Below, in pieces: positions 34,327 through 43,416 of a stretch of 64,000 nucleotides of DNA. Position 1 is the first letter of the stretch. Each line of letters begins with the position of its first letter. Location of the stretch: contig NZ_JNZY01000002.1 of the NCBI RefSeq assembly GCF_000717655.1, forward strand, positions 533,877-597,876, written 5' to 3'. Origin of the DNA: Streptomyces katrae. Lineage in GTDB: Bacteria; Actinomycetota; Actinomycetes; Streptomycetales; Streptomycetaceae. The position numbers and the translations under genes were made by a program. A model generated the notes under the pieces. It worked only from the letters and a program-made list of their open reading frames with translations, was not told the DNA's origin and did no database searches.

Positions 34327-34447
34327 CAACACGAGGCGACCCCCGCGCAGGGCGACGTAAGTGCAACGTCTAGAGTGGCGTGGTACGTGCGAGCCTTCAG
34401 CGGACCTTTATGTCCGGAGCTTGCTGGTTTCTCTGTCAGGGGTGTGC

Positions 34448-35389
34448 GTGACGGCCGTCGAATCCCGTCCAGCGGGGGTGCTCGGGACGAGCCCCGGTCA
34501 CCGGCCGTTCGGGGCCCGGGTCATGGCTTTCGTGGCTTTGACCAAGCCGCGGATCATCGAACTTCTGCTGATCACCACAGTGCCGGTGATGTTCCTCGCC
34601 GAGCAGGGTGTGCCGTCGCTGTGGCTGGTCCTCGCGACCTGCTTCGGCGGCTACTTGTCCGCGGGCGGCGCCAACGCGCTGAACATGTACATCGACCGCG
34701 ACATCGACGCGCTGATGGACCGGACCTCGCAGCGGCCGCTGGTGACCGGCATGGTCAGCCCGCGCGAGTGCCTGGTCTTCGGCATCACCCTCGGCGTGGT
34801 CTCCACCCTGTTCTTCGGGCTGCTCGTCAACTGGCTGTCGGCCGCGCTCGCGCTCGGCGCGCTCCTCTTCTACGTCGTCGTCTACACGATGCTGCTGAAG
34901 CGGCGCACCGCGCAGAACATCGTGTGGGGCGGCATCGCGGGCTGCATGCCGGTGCTCATCGGCTGGTCCGCCGTCAAGAACGAGGTCTCCTGGGCCGCCG
35001 TCATCCTCTTCCTCGTCATCTTCTTCTGGACGCCGCCGCACTACTGGCCGCTGTCCATGAAGGTGAAGGACGACTACGCGCGTGTTGGCGTCCCGATGCT
35101 GCCGGTCGTGGCCGGCAACAAGGCCGTGGCGCGCCAGATCGTCCTCTACAGCTGGGTGATGGTGGCCGTCTCACTGCTGCTCACCCCGCTGGGGTACACC
35201 GGCTGGTTCTACACCACGGTCGCCCTGGCGGCGGGCGGCTGGTGGCTGTGGGAGGCGCACGCGCTGCACGCGCGGGCCAAGGCGGGCGTGACGGGCGCGA
35301 AGCTCAAGGAGATGCGCCTGTTCCACTGGTCCATCACGTACGTGTCGCTGCTCTTCGTCGCCGTGGCCGTGGATCCCTTCCTCCGCTGA
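34448..35389 (+). CDS. ctaB: protoheme IX farnesyltransferase (heme O synthase)
   Basis: This UbiA-family prenyltransferase farnesylates heme B to heme O for aa3-type cytochrome oxidase. It has a polytopic membrane sequence of about 313 residues. The first prenyl-diphosphate aspartate motif is [15 protein letters not shown] with SQRPLVTG, and the second region is [23 protein letters not shown]. The GTG at 34448 follows AGGGG by 6 nt; a GTG at 34442 is possible. ctaA, the next enzyme in the pathway, lies 1.6 kb away on the other strand. Confidence 0.95.
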   Translation: MTAVESRPAGVLGTSPGHRPFGARVMAFVALTKPRIIELLLITTVPVMFLAEQGVPSLWLVLATCFGGYLSAGGANALNMYIDRDIDALMDRTSQRPLVTGMVSPRECLVFGITLGVVSTLFFGLLVNWLSAALALGALLFYVVVYTMLLKRRTAQNIVWGGIAGCMPVLIGWSAVKNEVSWAAVILFLVIFFWTPPHYWPLSMKVKDDYARVGVPMLPVVAGNKAVARQIVLYSWVMVAVSLLLTPLGYTGWFYTTVALAAGGWWLWEAHALHARAKAGVTGAKLKEMRLFHWSITYVSLLFVAVAVDPFLR

Positions 35390-35428
35390 TACTTCCTCCG
35401 CTCGTTACCCGCCGGTAGCATGGTGCCC

Positions 35429-35773
35429 ATGGCAGACACCACCGCGGACACCGCAGACAAGAAGCAGGACCGGACGGCCGCGAAGCTGGCCAAGCAGATC
35501 GGCGCGTTCGCCAAGCAGCACGGCGGCGCCGAGGGCCAGCTGGCGCACATCGGCCAGGCCGGCACCCGGATCGTCCTCGTCGGCACGGACGGCGGCTGGG
35601 GCGACCTGGTGGCCCCGACCTACGCGGTGGCCCAGCTGGCCGCCGAGAAGGCCGGCCTGACCCTGCACGACGAGTTCGACGGCGAGTTCGCCGCCCGTGT
35701 GAAGACCGGCCCGTACGAGTGGTCGCGGATGGCCGGCATCCAGCTCGGCGGGGCGGCGAACCCGGCCGCCTGA
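35429..35773 (+). CDS. conserved small protein of unknown function
   Basis: The 114-residue soluble protein has a charged helical N-terminus (MADTTADTADKKQDRTAAKL) and a compact C-terminal half (TRIVLVGTDGGWGDLVAPTYAVAQLAAEKAGL). No catalytic motif is seen. The ATG at 35429 has TAGCAT at 35416-35421, 7 nt upstream, and no SD, so the mRNA is probably leaderless; an in-frame ATG at 35420 would overlap that box. It follows ctaB by 39 nt. Confidence 0.75.
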   Translation: MADTTADTADKKQDRTAAKLAKQIGAFAKQHGGAEGQLAHIGQAGTRIVLVGTDGGWGDLVAPTYAVAQLAAEKAGLTLHDEFDGEFAARVKTGPYEWSRMAGIQLGGAANPAA

Positions 35774-35840
35774 TCGTGGCGGTGGCCGCTCGGTCAACAG
35801 CGCGAGCAACACCTCACACCCCGCTCACCCGTTAGGACGT

Positions 35841-37007
35841 GTGGAAGCCCCTTCCTCACGTCCGCAACGGGATGCCCGGATGATCGAAACGCCGCCCCTG
35901 GTGGACCAGTACTGCCACGGAGTGCTCCGTACGGAGCTGGGCCTCGGAACCTTCGAGGCCCAGCTGATCCGCTCGGCCGGCCCGCCCGCCGCCGGGACCA
36001 CCTTCTTCGACACCCAGACCGGGTTCGCGGTGCGCCGCTGGTGCCCGCCGCTGCTCGGGCTGGAGCCGCACTGCTCCCCCGCCCGGTACCTGGCCCGGCG
36101 GCGCGAGCTCGGCGTGGTCGAGTCCGGGCGCAGGCTGCTGCGCGGCTCGGGCGTCGCCGCCTATCTGGTCGACACGGGAGTGCCCGGCGACCTCACCGGC
36201 CCCAAGGAGCTGGCGCTCGCGTCGGACGCCGACGCCTTCGAGGTCGTACGGCTGGAGCTGCTGGCCGAGCAGGCCGCCGACACCTCCGGCACGGTCCCCG
36301 CCTTCCTCGCCAACCTCGCCGAGGCCGTCCACCACGCCGCCACGGCGGCCGTGGCCTTCACCTGCGGTGCGGACGCGGAATATCCCGCCGTCCTCGGCCG
36401 CGCCCCCGATCCGCCCGGTCCGGGCGAGGTGAACGGGGCGGCCGGGCGGTGGCTGGCCCGGCGCTCCAAGGGCGGGGCCGTCCGGGACCCCGTACTCCTG
36501 CGGCACCTGCTGTGGAGCGCGGTGGCGACCGGGCTGCCGCTCCAGCTGCACACCGGAGCGGGTGCGGGGGAGCCCGGGCAGCGGCCGGAGCAGGCCGATC
36601 CGGCACTGCTGACGGAGTTCGTACGGGCCACCGCGGGTCTGGGGACCCGGCTGGTGCTGCTCGGCGGATACCCGTACCACCGGCACGCCGCCCAGCTGGC
36701 GGCGGCCTTCCCGCACGTCCACGCCGATCTCGGCACGGCGCTCGGGCAGAGCGGGCCGTGGGCGGCGGGGGTGCTGGCCGAGGTGCTGGAGGTCGCCCCC
36801 TTCGGCAAGCTGCTGTTCTCCAGCGGCGGGCGCCGGCTGCCCGAACTGCACGCGGTGGGCGCCCTGGTGTTCCGGGAGGCGCTGGGCCGGGTGCTGGGCG
36901 GCTGGGTCGGCGAGGGCGCCTGGTCCTGGCGGGACGCCGAACGGGTGGCGGCGATGATCGCGGCGGGCAATGCCCGCCGCGTCTACCGGCTGGACGAGCG
37001 CGGGTGA
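35841..37007 (+). CDS. amidohydrolase-family protein
   Basis: The protein resembles TIM-barrel amidohydrolases of the type fused to glutamine-synthetase-like proteins. DQYCHGVLR near the N-terminus supplies a candidate metal histidine, LPLQLHTGAG a central one, and LLGGYPYHRHAAQLAAAFPHVHADL further metal ligands; LLFSSGG matches the usual final Asp/Ser region. The start is uncertain: GTG 35841 or ATG 35880 (MIETPPLVDQYCHG), with no strong SD for either. The substrate is unknown. Confidence 0.72.
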   Translation: MEAPSSRPQRDARMIETPPLVDQYCHGVLRTELGLGTFEAQLIRSAGPPAAGTTFFDTQTGFAVRRWCPPLLGLEPHCSPARYLARRRELGVVESGRRLLRGSGVAAYLVDTGVPGDLTGPKELALASDADAFEVVRLELLAEQAADTSGTVPAFLANLAEAVHHAATAAVAFTCGADAEYPAVLGRAPDPPGPGEVNGAAGRWLARRSKGGAVRDPVLLRHLLWSAVATGLPLQLHTGAGAGEPGQRPEQADPALLTEFVRATAGLGTRLVLLGGYPYHRHAAQLAAAFPHVHADLGTALGQSGPWAAGVLAEVLEVAPFGKLLFSSGGRRLPELHAVGALVFREALGRVLGGWVGEGAWSWRDAERVAAMIAAGNARRVYRLDERG

Positions 37008-37022
37008 GCCGGTCCCCTCGGC

Positions 37023-37982
37023 TCAGACGGAGGAGAGCTGCGGGTCGCTCTGCGCCGGGATCTCCGCCTGCACCGCGGGCCGCTCGCGCAGGCTCAGTGC
37101 CACGCGGACCACGGCGATCCACACCAGACAGGAGCCGAGCATGTGGGCGGCGACCAGGGCCTCGGGCACGTGGGTGAAGTACTGGACGTAGCCGATGCCG
37201 CCCTGCGCGAGCAGCACGATCAGCAGGTCCCGGGCGCGCGCCCGGGTGTCCACCGGCGCGTCGACCACGCGCAGCACCAGCCACATGGCCACGGCGAGAG
37301 CGCACACCACCCAGGCGGAGACCGCGTGGACGTGGGCGGTGGCCGCCCAGTCGAACGGCATCCGCTTGATCTCGCTGCGGTCGCCCGCGTGCGGACCGGA
37401 ACCGGTGACGACCGTGCCCGCGGCGATCAGCACCAGCGTGGTCGCGATCAGGGCCCATGAGAGCTTGCGCACGGGTCCGGGCACGCGCGGCCGGGGAGCG
37501 CCGTCGCCCTCGCGGGTGCGCTGCCAGGTCACCGTCGTGACGGTGATCAGCGAGGTGGCGAGCAGGAAGTGCCCGGCCACGCTGTACGGGTTGAGCCCCG
37601 TCAGGACGGTGATGCCGCCGAGGACCGCGTTGCCCATCACGATGAAGAACTGGAGCCAGCCGAGCTTCGTCAGCGAACGGCGCCACGGCTTGGCCGAGCG
37701 GGCCGCGACGATGCACCAGCCGACGGCCGCGCAGAGCACGTACGTCAGCATGCGGTTGCCGAACTCGATGGCCCCGTGGAAGCCCTGCGCCTGGGTCACG
37801 ATCAGGCTGTCGTCGGTGCACTTGGGCCAGGTGTCGCAGCCGAGACCGGATCCGGTCAGCCGCACCGCACCGCCGGTGACGACGATGAGCACACTCATGA
37901 CGAGCGCGGCGGACGCGGCCTGCCGGACGATCCGGGGTGACGGCGTCCAGCGGCCGGCGATGTAAGCGAGAGGGGTCAACAC
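37023..37982 (-). CDS. ctaA: heme A synthase (COX15/CtaA)
   Basis: It oxidises heme O to heme A. The roughly 319-residue polytopic protein shows GGAVRLTGSGLGCDTWPKC and GAIEFGNRMLTYV in the first half, and TVVTGSGPHAGD and ATAHVHAVSAW in the second, the duplicated heme-ligand His pattern of CtaA. The GTG at 37982 has TACGAT (37990-37995) exactly 7 nt upstream and no SD, indicating a leaderless transcript. It is convergent with the amidohydrolase gene across 15 nt. Confidence 0.92.
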   Translation of the reverse strand: MLTPLAYIAGRWTPSPRIVRQAASAALVMSVLIVVTGGAVRLTGSGLGCDTWPKCTDDSLIVTQAQGFHGAIEFGNRMLTYVLCAAVGWCIVAARSAKPWRRSLTKLGWLQFFIVMGNAVLGGITVLTGLNPYSVAGHFLLATSLITVTTVTWQRTREGDGAPRPRVPGPVRKLSWALIATTLVLIAAGTVVTGSGPHAGDRSEIKRMPFDWAATAHVHAVSAWVVCALAVAMWLVLRVVDAPVDTRARARDLLIVLLAQGGIGYVQYFTHVPEALVAAHMLGSCLVWIAVVRVALSLRERPAVQAEIPAQSDPQLSSV

Positions 37983-38016
37983 GGCCCTAATCGTACGCGG
38001 GGCCTTGTGCAAACTT

Positions 38017-39165
38017 TCACGAGGGGGGCCCGACGGTCCTGCCCGTGGCCGCATCCGGCCCGACGACCAGCCGGAACCGGGCCCCGGCGGGGTCGCCTTC
38101 CTCGTGCCACCAGACGCGCACGCGCCAAGGGACGCCGTCGCCGGGGTAGTCCGCGGAGGCCGTGAAACCGTGCACCAATTCGGCGCCCACATCCTCGGCT
38201 GACCTGTTTCTCACTTCTGCCCCGCTACGCCACGGATGTTCCAGTACGGTCCACAGCCCGTCAGGACCGCGCACCTCGAAGCGCCACACCGCGCGCCAGG
38301 GCGTGACCTCCAGCATCGTGCGCACCTGTTCGGCGCCGAGGCGCAGCCGGGCCGCGATCTCGGGCTCGGCCACCCCGTGGATCCTGGCCGCGACCACGGC
38401 CCGTGGCAGCAGGGGTTCGGGCAGCAGGCCCCGCGCGCGCAGGTTCACCAGGGAGTCGAAGGACAGGAAGCGCAGGCGCAGTTCCAGCTGGCGCCCGATG
38501 TGGTCGAGGGCCTCCTCCGCCTCCTGGGCCTCCTCCGAACCGGGGTCCGCGAGCAGCAGTCGGCGGAAACCGCCCTCCGCGTCGACCGCCCACGCCACCG
38601 CCTCCTCGGCGGAGCCCAGCTCCGCGAGGCGGTCCCCGAGGAACACCTTGGCCTGCGCGAGGCCGCGCCGGTTGACCGGATCGTGCTGGTCCAGGCCCGC
38701 CCAGACCTCGACCGCCGCCCGGGTCAGGTCCCGGGCGCGCTCGCCCGCCGCCCGCTCCATGGCGCTCGGGCCGGTCTCCGCCGCCGGGCCGAGCGGGTAG
38801 CGGGGCAGCCGCTCCCCGTCGCTCAGCGGCCAGGAGAGCCAGACCCCCTGGTTGATCAGGCCCCGGGCGTACCAGCGGGCGTACTCGGGGGCGTGCCCGG
38901 CCGCCCGCTGCGCATACCGCAGCCCCTCCTCGACGGCCGCCAGGGCCCCGGCCCGGTCCCCGCCGGCGAACCGGCGGGCCGCCAGGTCACCGAGGCGAAG
39001 GCCGAGCCGCGCCGCGCACTCCGGATCGCTCCGCGCCGGTTCGCGCAGCGCGCCGATCAGCTCCGTCAGCAGCGCCTCGGCCTCGGCGGGCGCCGCCCGT
39101 GCGGCCCCCGACCGGATCCCTGCCCATTGGGCGTCCAGCCGTAGAACGTCTTCCCGCTGCGCCAT
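38017..39165 (-). CDS. helical-repeat protein with HTH-like C-terminal region, function unknown
   Basis: The first 230 residues are alanine- and leucine-rich paired helices resembling degenerate TPRs (GDRAGALAAVEEGLRYAQRA; GSAEEAVAWAVDAEGGFRRL). Around residues 260-290 the segment GVAEPEIAARLRLGAEQVRTM looks like a sigma region 4-type HTH. The C-terminal 100 residues are tryptophan-rich (VTPWRAVWRFEVRGPDGLW). The ATG at 39165 follows a G-rich tract. I do not recognise the family; a regulatory role is only suggested. Confidence 0.65.
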   Translation of the reverse strand: MAQREDVLRLDAQWAGIRSGAARAAPAEAEALLTELIGALREPARSDPECAARLGLRLGDLAARRFAGGDRAGALAAVEEGLRYAQRAAGHAPEYARWYARGLINQGVWLSWPLSDGERLPRYPLGPAAETGPSAMERAAGERARDLTRAAVEVWAGLDQHDPVNRRGLAQAKVFLGDRLAELGSAEEAVAWAVDAEGGFRRLLLADPGSEEAQEAEEALDHIGRQLELRLRFLSFDSLVNLRARGLLPEPLLPRAVVAARIHGVAEPEIAARLRLGAEQVRTMLEVTPWRAVWRFEVRGPDGLWTVLEHPWRSGAEVRNRSAEDVGAELVHGFTASADYPGDGVPWRVRVWWHEEGDPAGARFRLVVGPDAATGRTVGPPS

Positions 39166-39249
39166 GCCCGCCCCCCGGCGTCCTGGTGTGCACCGCCCCC
39201 GCGGGGCGGCGCCCATCCTCCTGCCAGGCCAACGTCCGGGGGCGGGGAT

Positions 39250-40047
39250 TCACTCCCAGCGGAACAGCTTCGCGGCGGCGCCGAGCCCGAGCACGGCCCA
39301 GACGGCGAGCACGGCCGCGTCCCCCCAGGGCAGCGCGGCCCCGTGCTGGAGCACCTGGCGCAGCCCGTCGGACAGCGCCGAGATCGGCAGCAGGCCGAGT
39401 ACGGACTGCACGGCGCCGGGGAACTTCTCCATCGGCACGATCACCCCGCCGCCGACCAGCAGCAGCAGGAACACCAGGTTGGCGGCGGCCAGCGTGGCCT
39501 CGGCCTTCAGGGTGCCCGCCATCAGCAGCCCGAGCCCGGAGAAGGCGGCCGTGCCCAGCAGGACCAGCGCGGCGACCGCGAGCGGGTTGCCGTGCGGGGA
39601 CCAGCCCAGCGCGAAGGCGATCGCCGTCAGCAGCGCGATCTGCAGCACCTCGGTGACCAGCACGGACAGGGTCTTGGCGGCCATCAGCGCCCACCGCGGC
39701 AGCGGCGAGGCGCCGAGCCGCTTGAGCACCCCGTAGCGGCGGTCGAAGCCCGTGGCGATGGCCTGGCCGGTGAAGGCGGTGGACATCACGGCCAGCGCCA
39801 GGATGCCGGGCGTGAGGAAGTCCACGGAGTTCTCGGCGCCGGTGTCGACGATGTCGACGGCGGAGAAGAGCACCAGCAGCAGCGCCGGGATGATCACGGT
39901 CAGCAGCAGCTGCTCCCCGTTGCGCAGCAGCATCCGCGTCTCCAGCGCCGTCTGCGCCAGGATCATGCGGGAGACGGGCGCGGCCCCCGGATTGGGGGCG
40001 AACGTACCGGCGCTCATCCGCGCAGCGTCTGTGGTGATCGGCGTCAT
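39250..40047 (-). CDS. ABC-2 type transporter permease
   Basis: About six membrane helices follow a 45-residue cytosolic N-terminus, with the DrrB-like ABC-2 pattern (TPGILALAVMSTAFTGQAIA; GFDRRYGVLKRLGASPLPRW). The ATG at 40047 overlaps the upstream ATPase stop (ATGA), showing a two-component exporter. Such pairs export drugs, lipids or cell-wall parts; nothing here identifies the substrate. Confidence 0.9.
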   Translation of the reverse strand: MTPITTDAARMSAGTFAPNPGAAPVSRMILAQTALETRMLLRNGEQLLLTVIIPALLLVLFSAVDIVDTGAENSVDFLTPGILALAVMSTAFTGQAIATGFDRRYGVLKRLGASPLPRWALMAAKTLSVLVTEVLQIALLTAIAFALGWSPHGNPLAVAALVLLGTAAFSGLGLLMAGTLKAEATLAAANLVFLLLLVGGGVIVPMEKFPGAVQSVLGLLPISALSDGLRQVLQHGAALPWGDAAVLAVWAVLGLGAAAKLFRWE

Positions 40048-40970
40048 GAACGCAGCTCCTTGCCCGTGATCTCCAGGAAAACGTCTTCGAGGGTGTGCCG
40101 CTCCACCGAGAGGCTGCTCGGCATCACCCCGTGCTGCGCGCACCAGGAGGCGACGGTGGCCAGCAGCTGCGGGTCCACGGCGCCGGTGACCCGGTAGACG
40201 CCCGCGCTGAGCTCGGCGGCCTCGGTGCCGTCGGGCAGCGCCTTCAGCAGCGATCCGAGGTCGAGGGCGGGCCGGCCGGTGAAGCGCAGGGTGTTCTCGG
40301 CGCCGCCGCGGCACAGCTGCTCGGGGCTGCCGTGGGCGATGACCCGGCCCGCGTCGACGATGGCGACCTCGTCCGCGAGCTGCTCGGCCTCGTCCATGTG
40401 GTGGGTGGTGAGGACGACGGAGACCCCGTCGGCGCGCAGTTCCCGTACGAGGTCCCAGGTCGCCCGGCGGGCCTGCGGGTCCAGACCCGCCGTCGGCTCG
40501 TCCAGGAAGACCAGCTCGGGCCGGCCCACCACGGCCATGGCGAGGGCCAGGCGCTGCTGCTGGCCGCCGGAGAGGCGGCGGTAGGCGGTGCGGCCGCAGC
40601 CGCCCAGTCCCAGCCGCTCCACCAGGACGTCCACGTCGAGCGGGTCGGCGTACAGCCTGGCCATGTGGCGCAGCATCTCGACGGCGCGGGCGCCGGAGTA
40701 GACCCCGCCGGACTGGAGCATCACGCCGATCCGCGGGCGCAGTGCCTCGGCCTGGGCGACCGGGTCGAGGCCGAGGACGCGGACGGTGCCGGCGTCGGGG
40801 CGGCGGTAGCCCTCGCAGGTCTCCACGGTGGTCGTCTTGCCCGCGCCGTTGGGACCGAGGACGGCGGTGACCGAGGCCTTGCGGACGGTGAGGTCCAGCC
40901 CGTCCACCGCGGTTTTGGATCCGTACCGCTTCACCAGTCCGCGGATCTCCACGGCGGGGTCGTTGCTCAT
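40044..40970 (-). CDS. ABC transporter ATP-binding protein (DrrA-like)
   Basis: The 308-residue ATPase has Walker A GPNGAGKTTT (about 39-48), signature RLSGGQQQRLALA, Walker B LVFLDEPTAGLDP and the H-loop TTHHMDEAEQLAD. A C-terminal extension of about 80 residues, as in DrrA-type exporters, follows. The ATG at 40970 has TAGACT (40978-40983) exactly 7 nt upstream and no SD, so the message is probably leaderless. It pairs with the overlapping permease. Confidence 0.92.
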   Translation of the reverse strand: MSNDPAVEIRGLVKRYGSKTAVDGLDLTVRKASVTAVLGPNGAGKTTTVETCEGYRRPDAGTVRVLGLDPVAQAEALRPRIGVMLQSGGVYSGARAVEMLRHMARLYADPLDVDVLVERLGLGGCGRTAYRRLSGGQQQRLALAMAVVGRPELVFLDEPTAGLDPQARRATWDLVRELRADGVSVVLTTHHMDEAEQLADEVAIVDAGRVIAHGSPEQLCRGGAENTLRFTGRPALDLGSLLKALPDGTEAAELSAGVYRVTGAVDPQLLATVASWCAQHGVMPSSLSVERHTLEDVFLEITGKELRS

Positions 40971-41167
40971 GCGGGTGAGTCTACGGAGCCGGAGATGGGG
41001 GCCCGGGCGGCGGGGGAGACCGCCTGCCGCGGGGCGCCTGCACGCGGGTTCCTTGCAGGTGGCAGGGGGTGCGACCGCACCCTCCGTGGGACAATTAGGT
41101 AACCCTTAGTGATGGAGGCCACCAGGAGTGGCGTCGGTCACGGCTTGTCGGGGCTCGACTAATTACG

Positions 41168-41181
41168 CAACAATGGCGTTG
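41168..41181. promoter_or_regulatory. SufR operator (CAAC-N6-GTTG) at the start of the suf operon
   Basis: CAACAATGGCGTTG is an exact 14-bp CAAC-N6-GTTG palindrome, the site I recall for Streptomyces SufR. Its last base is the first base of the sufR GTG start. AACAAT inside it is 6 nt from the start and could be the -10 box, so binding would directly block transcription initiation and give autorepression of sufR and the whole suf operon. Confidence 0.8.
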
Positions 41182-41942
41182 TGAAATACGGCGAACGGAT
41201 GATCGAGACCCCCCAGGGGGAGCTCGCAACCGGGGAGCGGTCAACCCGCAACCGGGTCGCGCGCTCCATCCTGGACCACGGTCCGTCCACCGTCGCCGAC
41301 CTCGCCGCGCGTCTCGGCCTCACCCAGGCCGCCGTCCGCCGCCACCTCGACACGCTCGTCGCCGACGACGTGGTCGAGCCCCGTGAGCAGCGCGTCTACG
41401 GCACGCGCACCCGGGGCCGGCCCGCCAAGGTCTTCGCGCTGACCGACTGCGGCCGCGACGCGTTCGACCAGTCCTACGACTCGCTCGCCGCGGACGCCAT
41501 GCGCTGGATCGCGCAGGCCGCCGGCGGAGGCGAGCAGGGGGAGGCGGCCGTCGCCGCCTTCGCCAGGGCGCGGATGGACGCACAGGCCGAGACCTACCGG
41601 GAACGCCTGGCCGCCGCTGCCCCCGCGGAGCGCACCGAGGCCCTTGCCAAGGCGTTGACCGCGGACGGGTACGCTGCTACGGCGAAGAGCGCTCCCGGTC
41701 CGCACAGCGGTGAACAGCTCTGCCAGCACCACTGCCCGGTCGCCCATGTCGCCGAGCAGTTCCCGCAGCTCTGCGAGGCGGAGACCGAAGTCTTCTCCCG
41801 CCTGCTCGGGACGCATGTGCAGCGCCTCGCCACGATCGCCCACGGCGACGGGGTGTGCACCACGTTCATCCCACGAGGCGCGGGCACCACACAGACCGAC
41901 ACACCAGCATCTGCAAGTACGGCCGGGAGGAACCCCGCATGA
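41181..41942 (+). CDS. sufR: iron-sulfur-sensing transcriptional regulator SufR
   Basis: A DeoR/ArsR-type winged helix ([24 protein letters not shown], about 36-59) is followed by a helical region and C-terminal cysteines [15 protein letters not shown] and GVCTTF that can hold an Fe-S cluster. SufR-type proteins repress the suf operon when their cluster is present. First gene of the operon; the stop overlaps sufB (ATGA). The start is the GTG at 41181, inside the operator. The 41,000-41,180 region holds no other recognised gene. Confidence 0.92.
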   Translation: MKYGERMIETPQGELATGERSTRNRVARSILDHGPSTVADLAARLGLTQAAVRRHLDTLVADDVVEPREQRVYGTRTRGRPAKVFALTDCGRDAFDQSYDSLAADAMRWIAQAAGGGEQGEAAVAAFARARMDAQAETYRERLAAAAPAERTEALAKALTADGYAATAKSAPGPHSGEQLCQHHCPVAHVAEQFPQLCEAETEVFSRLLGTHVQRLATIAHGDGVCTTFIPRGAGTTQTDTPASASTAGRNPA

Positions 41943-43354
41943 CCACGGAGACTGCTCACCCTGAGCTCGATGGCCTGGGCACCTACGAATATGGCTGGGC
42001 CGACTCCGACGCGGCCGGCGCCGCTGCCAAGCGGGGTCTGTCCGAGGACGTCGTGCGCGACATCTCGGCCAAGAAGAACGAGCCGGAGTGGATGCTGAAG
42101 CTCCGCCTCAAGGGTCTCAAGCTGTTCGACAAGAAGCCCATGCCGACCTGGGGCTCCGACCTCTCCGGCATCGACTTCGACAACATCAAGTACTTCGTGC
42201 GTTCGACCGAGAAGCAGGCCGCTTCCTGGGAGGACCTGCCGGAGGACATCAAGAACACGTACGACAAGCTCGGCATCCCGGAGGCGGAGAAGCAGCGCCT
42301 CGTCGCCGGTGTCGCGGCCCAGTACGAGTCCGAGGTCGTCTACCACCAGATCCGCGAGGACCTGGAGGAGCAGGGCGTCATCTTCCTCGACACGGACACC
42401 GCGCTCAAGGAGCACCCGGAGCTCTTCCAGGAGTACTTCGGCACGGTCATCCCGGTCGGCGACAACAAGTTCGCGTCGCTGAACACCGCCGTGTGGTCGG
42501 GCGGCTCGTTCATCTACGTGCCCAAGGGCGTCAAGGTCGACATCCCGCTCCAGGCCTACTTCCGCATCAACACGGAGAACATGGGCCAGTTCGAGCGGAC
42601 GCTGATCATCGTCGACGAGGACGCGTACGTCCACTACGTCGAGGGCTGCACCGCCCCGATCTACTCCTCGGACTCGCTGCACAGCGCCGTGGTCGAGATC
42701 ATCGTGAAGAAGGGCGGCCGCTGCCGCTACACGACGATCCAGAACTGGTCGAACAACGTGTACAACCTGGTCACCAAGCGCGCCGTGGCGTACGAGGGCG
42801 CGACCATGGAGTGGATCGACGGCAACATCGGTTCCAAGGTCACCATGAAGTACCCGGCCGTCTACCTGATGGGCGAGCACGCCAAGGGCGAGACCCTGTC
42901 CATCGCCTTCGCGGGCGAGGGCCAGCACCAGGACGCCGGCTCCAAGATGGTCCACATGGCGCCGAACACCTCCTCCAACATCGTCTCCAAGTCGGTGGCG
43001 CGAGGCGGCGGCCGCACCTCGTACCGCGGCCTGGTCGAGATCGGCGAGGGCGCCCACGGCTCCAAGTCGAACGTGCTCTGCGACGCGCTCCTGGTCGACA
43101 CCATCTCCCGCTCGGACACGTACCCGTACGTGGACGTCCGCGAGGACGACGTCTCCATGGGCCACGAGGCCACGGTCTCCAAGGTCTCCGACGACCAGCT
43201 CTTCTACCTGATGAGCCGCGGTCTGACGGAGTTCGAGGCCATGGCCATGATCGTGCGCGGCTTCGTCGAGCCCATCGCGCGCGAGCTGCCCATGGAGTAC
43301 GCGCTGGAGCTCAACCGGCTGATCGAGCTGCAGATGGAGGGTTCGGTCGGTTAG
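41939..43354 (+). CDS. sufB: Fe-S cluster assembly scaffold protein SufB
   Basis: This is a scaffold subunit of the SufBC2D complex. The 471-residue protein has the beta-helix core with [40 protein letters not shown] (the conserved Cys region), [20 protein letters not shown], and the C-terminal [19 protein letters not shown]. The ATG at 41939 follows GGAGGAA and overlaps the sufR stop. No intein is present; the protein is full length. Confidence 0.97.
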   Translation: MTTETAHPELDGLGTYEYGWADSDAAGAAAKRGLSEDVVRDISAKKNEPEWMLKLRLKGLKLFDKKPMPTWGSDLSGIDFDNIKYFVRSTEKQAASWEDLPEDIKNTYDKLGIPEAEKQRLVAGVAAQYESEVVYHQIREDLEEQGVIFLDTDTALKEHPELFQEYFGTVIPVGDNKFASLNTAVWSGGSFIYVPKGVKVDIPLQAYFRINTENMGQFERTLIIVDEDAYVHYVEGCTAPIYSSDSLHSAVVEIIVKKGGRCRYTTIQNWSNNVYNLVTKRAVAYEGATMEWIDGNIGSKVTMKYPAVYLMGEHAKGETLSIAFAGEGQHQDAGSKMVHMAPNTSSNIVSKSVARGGGRTSYRGLVEIGEGAHGSKSNVLCDALLVDTISRSDTYPYVDVREDDVSMGHEATVSKVSDDQLFYLMSRGLTEFEAMAMIVRGFVEPIARELPMEYALELNRLIELQMEGSVG

Positions 43355-43416
43355 TCCCGACCCGCCCGCCATCCCGCACATCGCTATTGACGTAGGAAGA
43401 GAGCAACACGACAGCC

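Noticed and set aside
41090..41112. ATTAGGTAACCCTTAG upstream of sufR considered as an IdeR/DmdR iron box
   Set aside because: Only one half resembles the 19-bp iron-box consensus.
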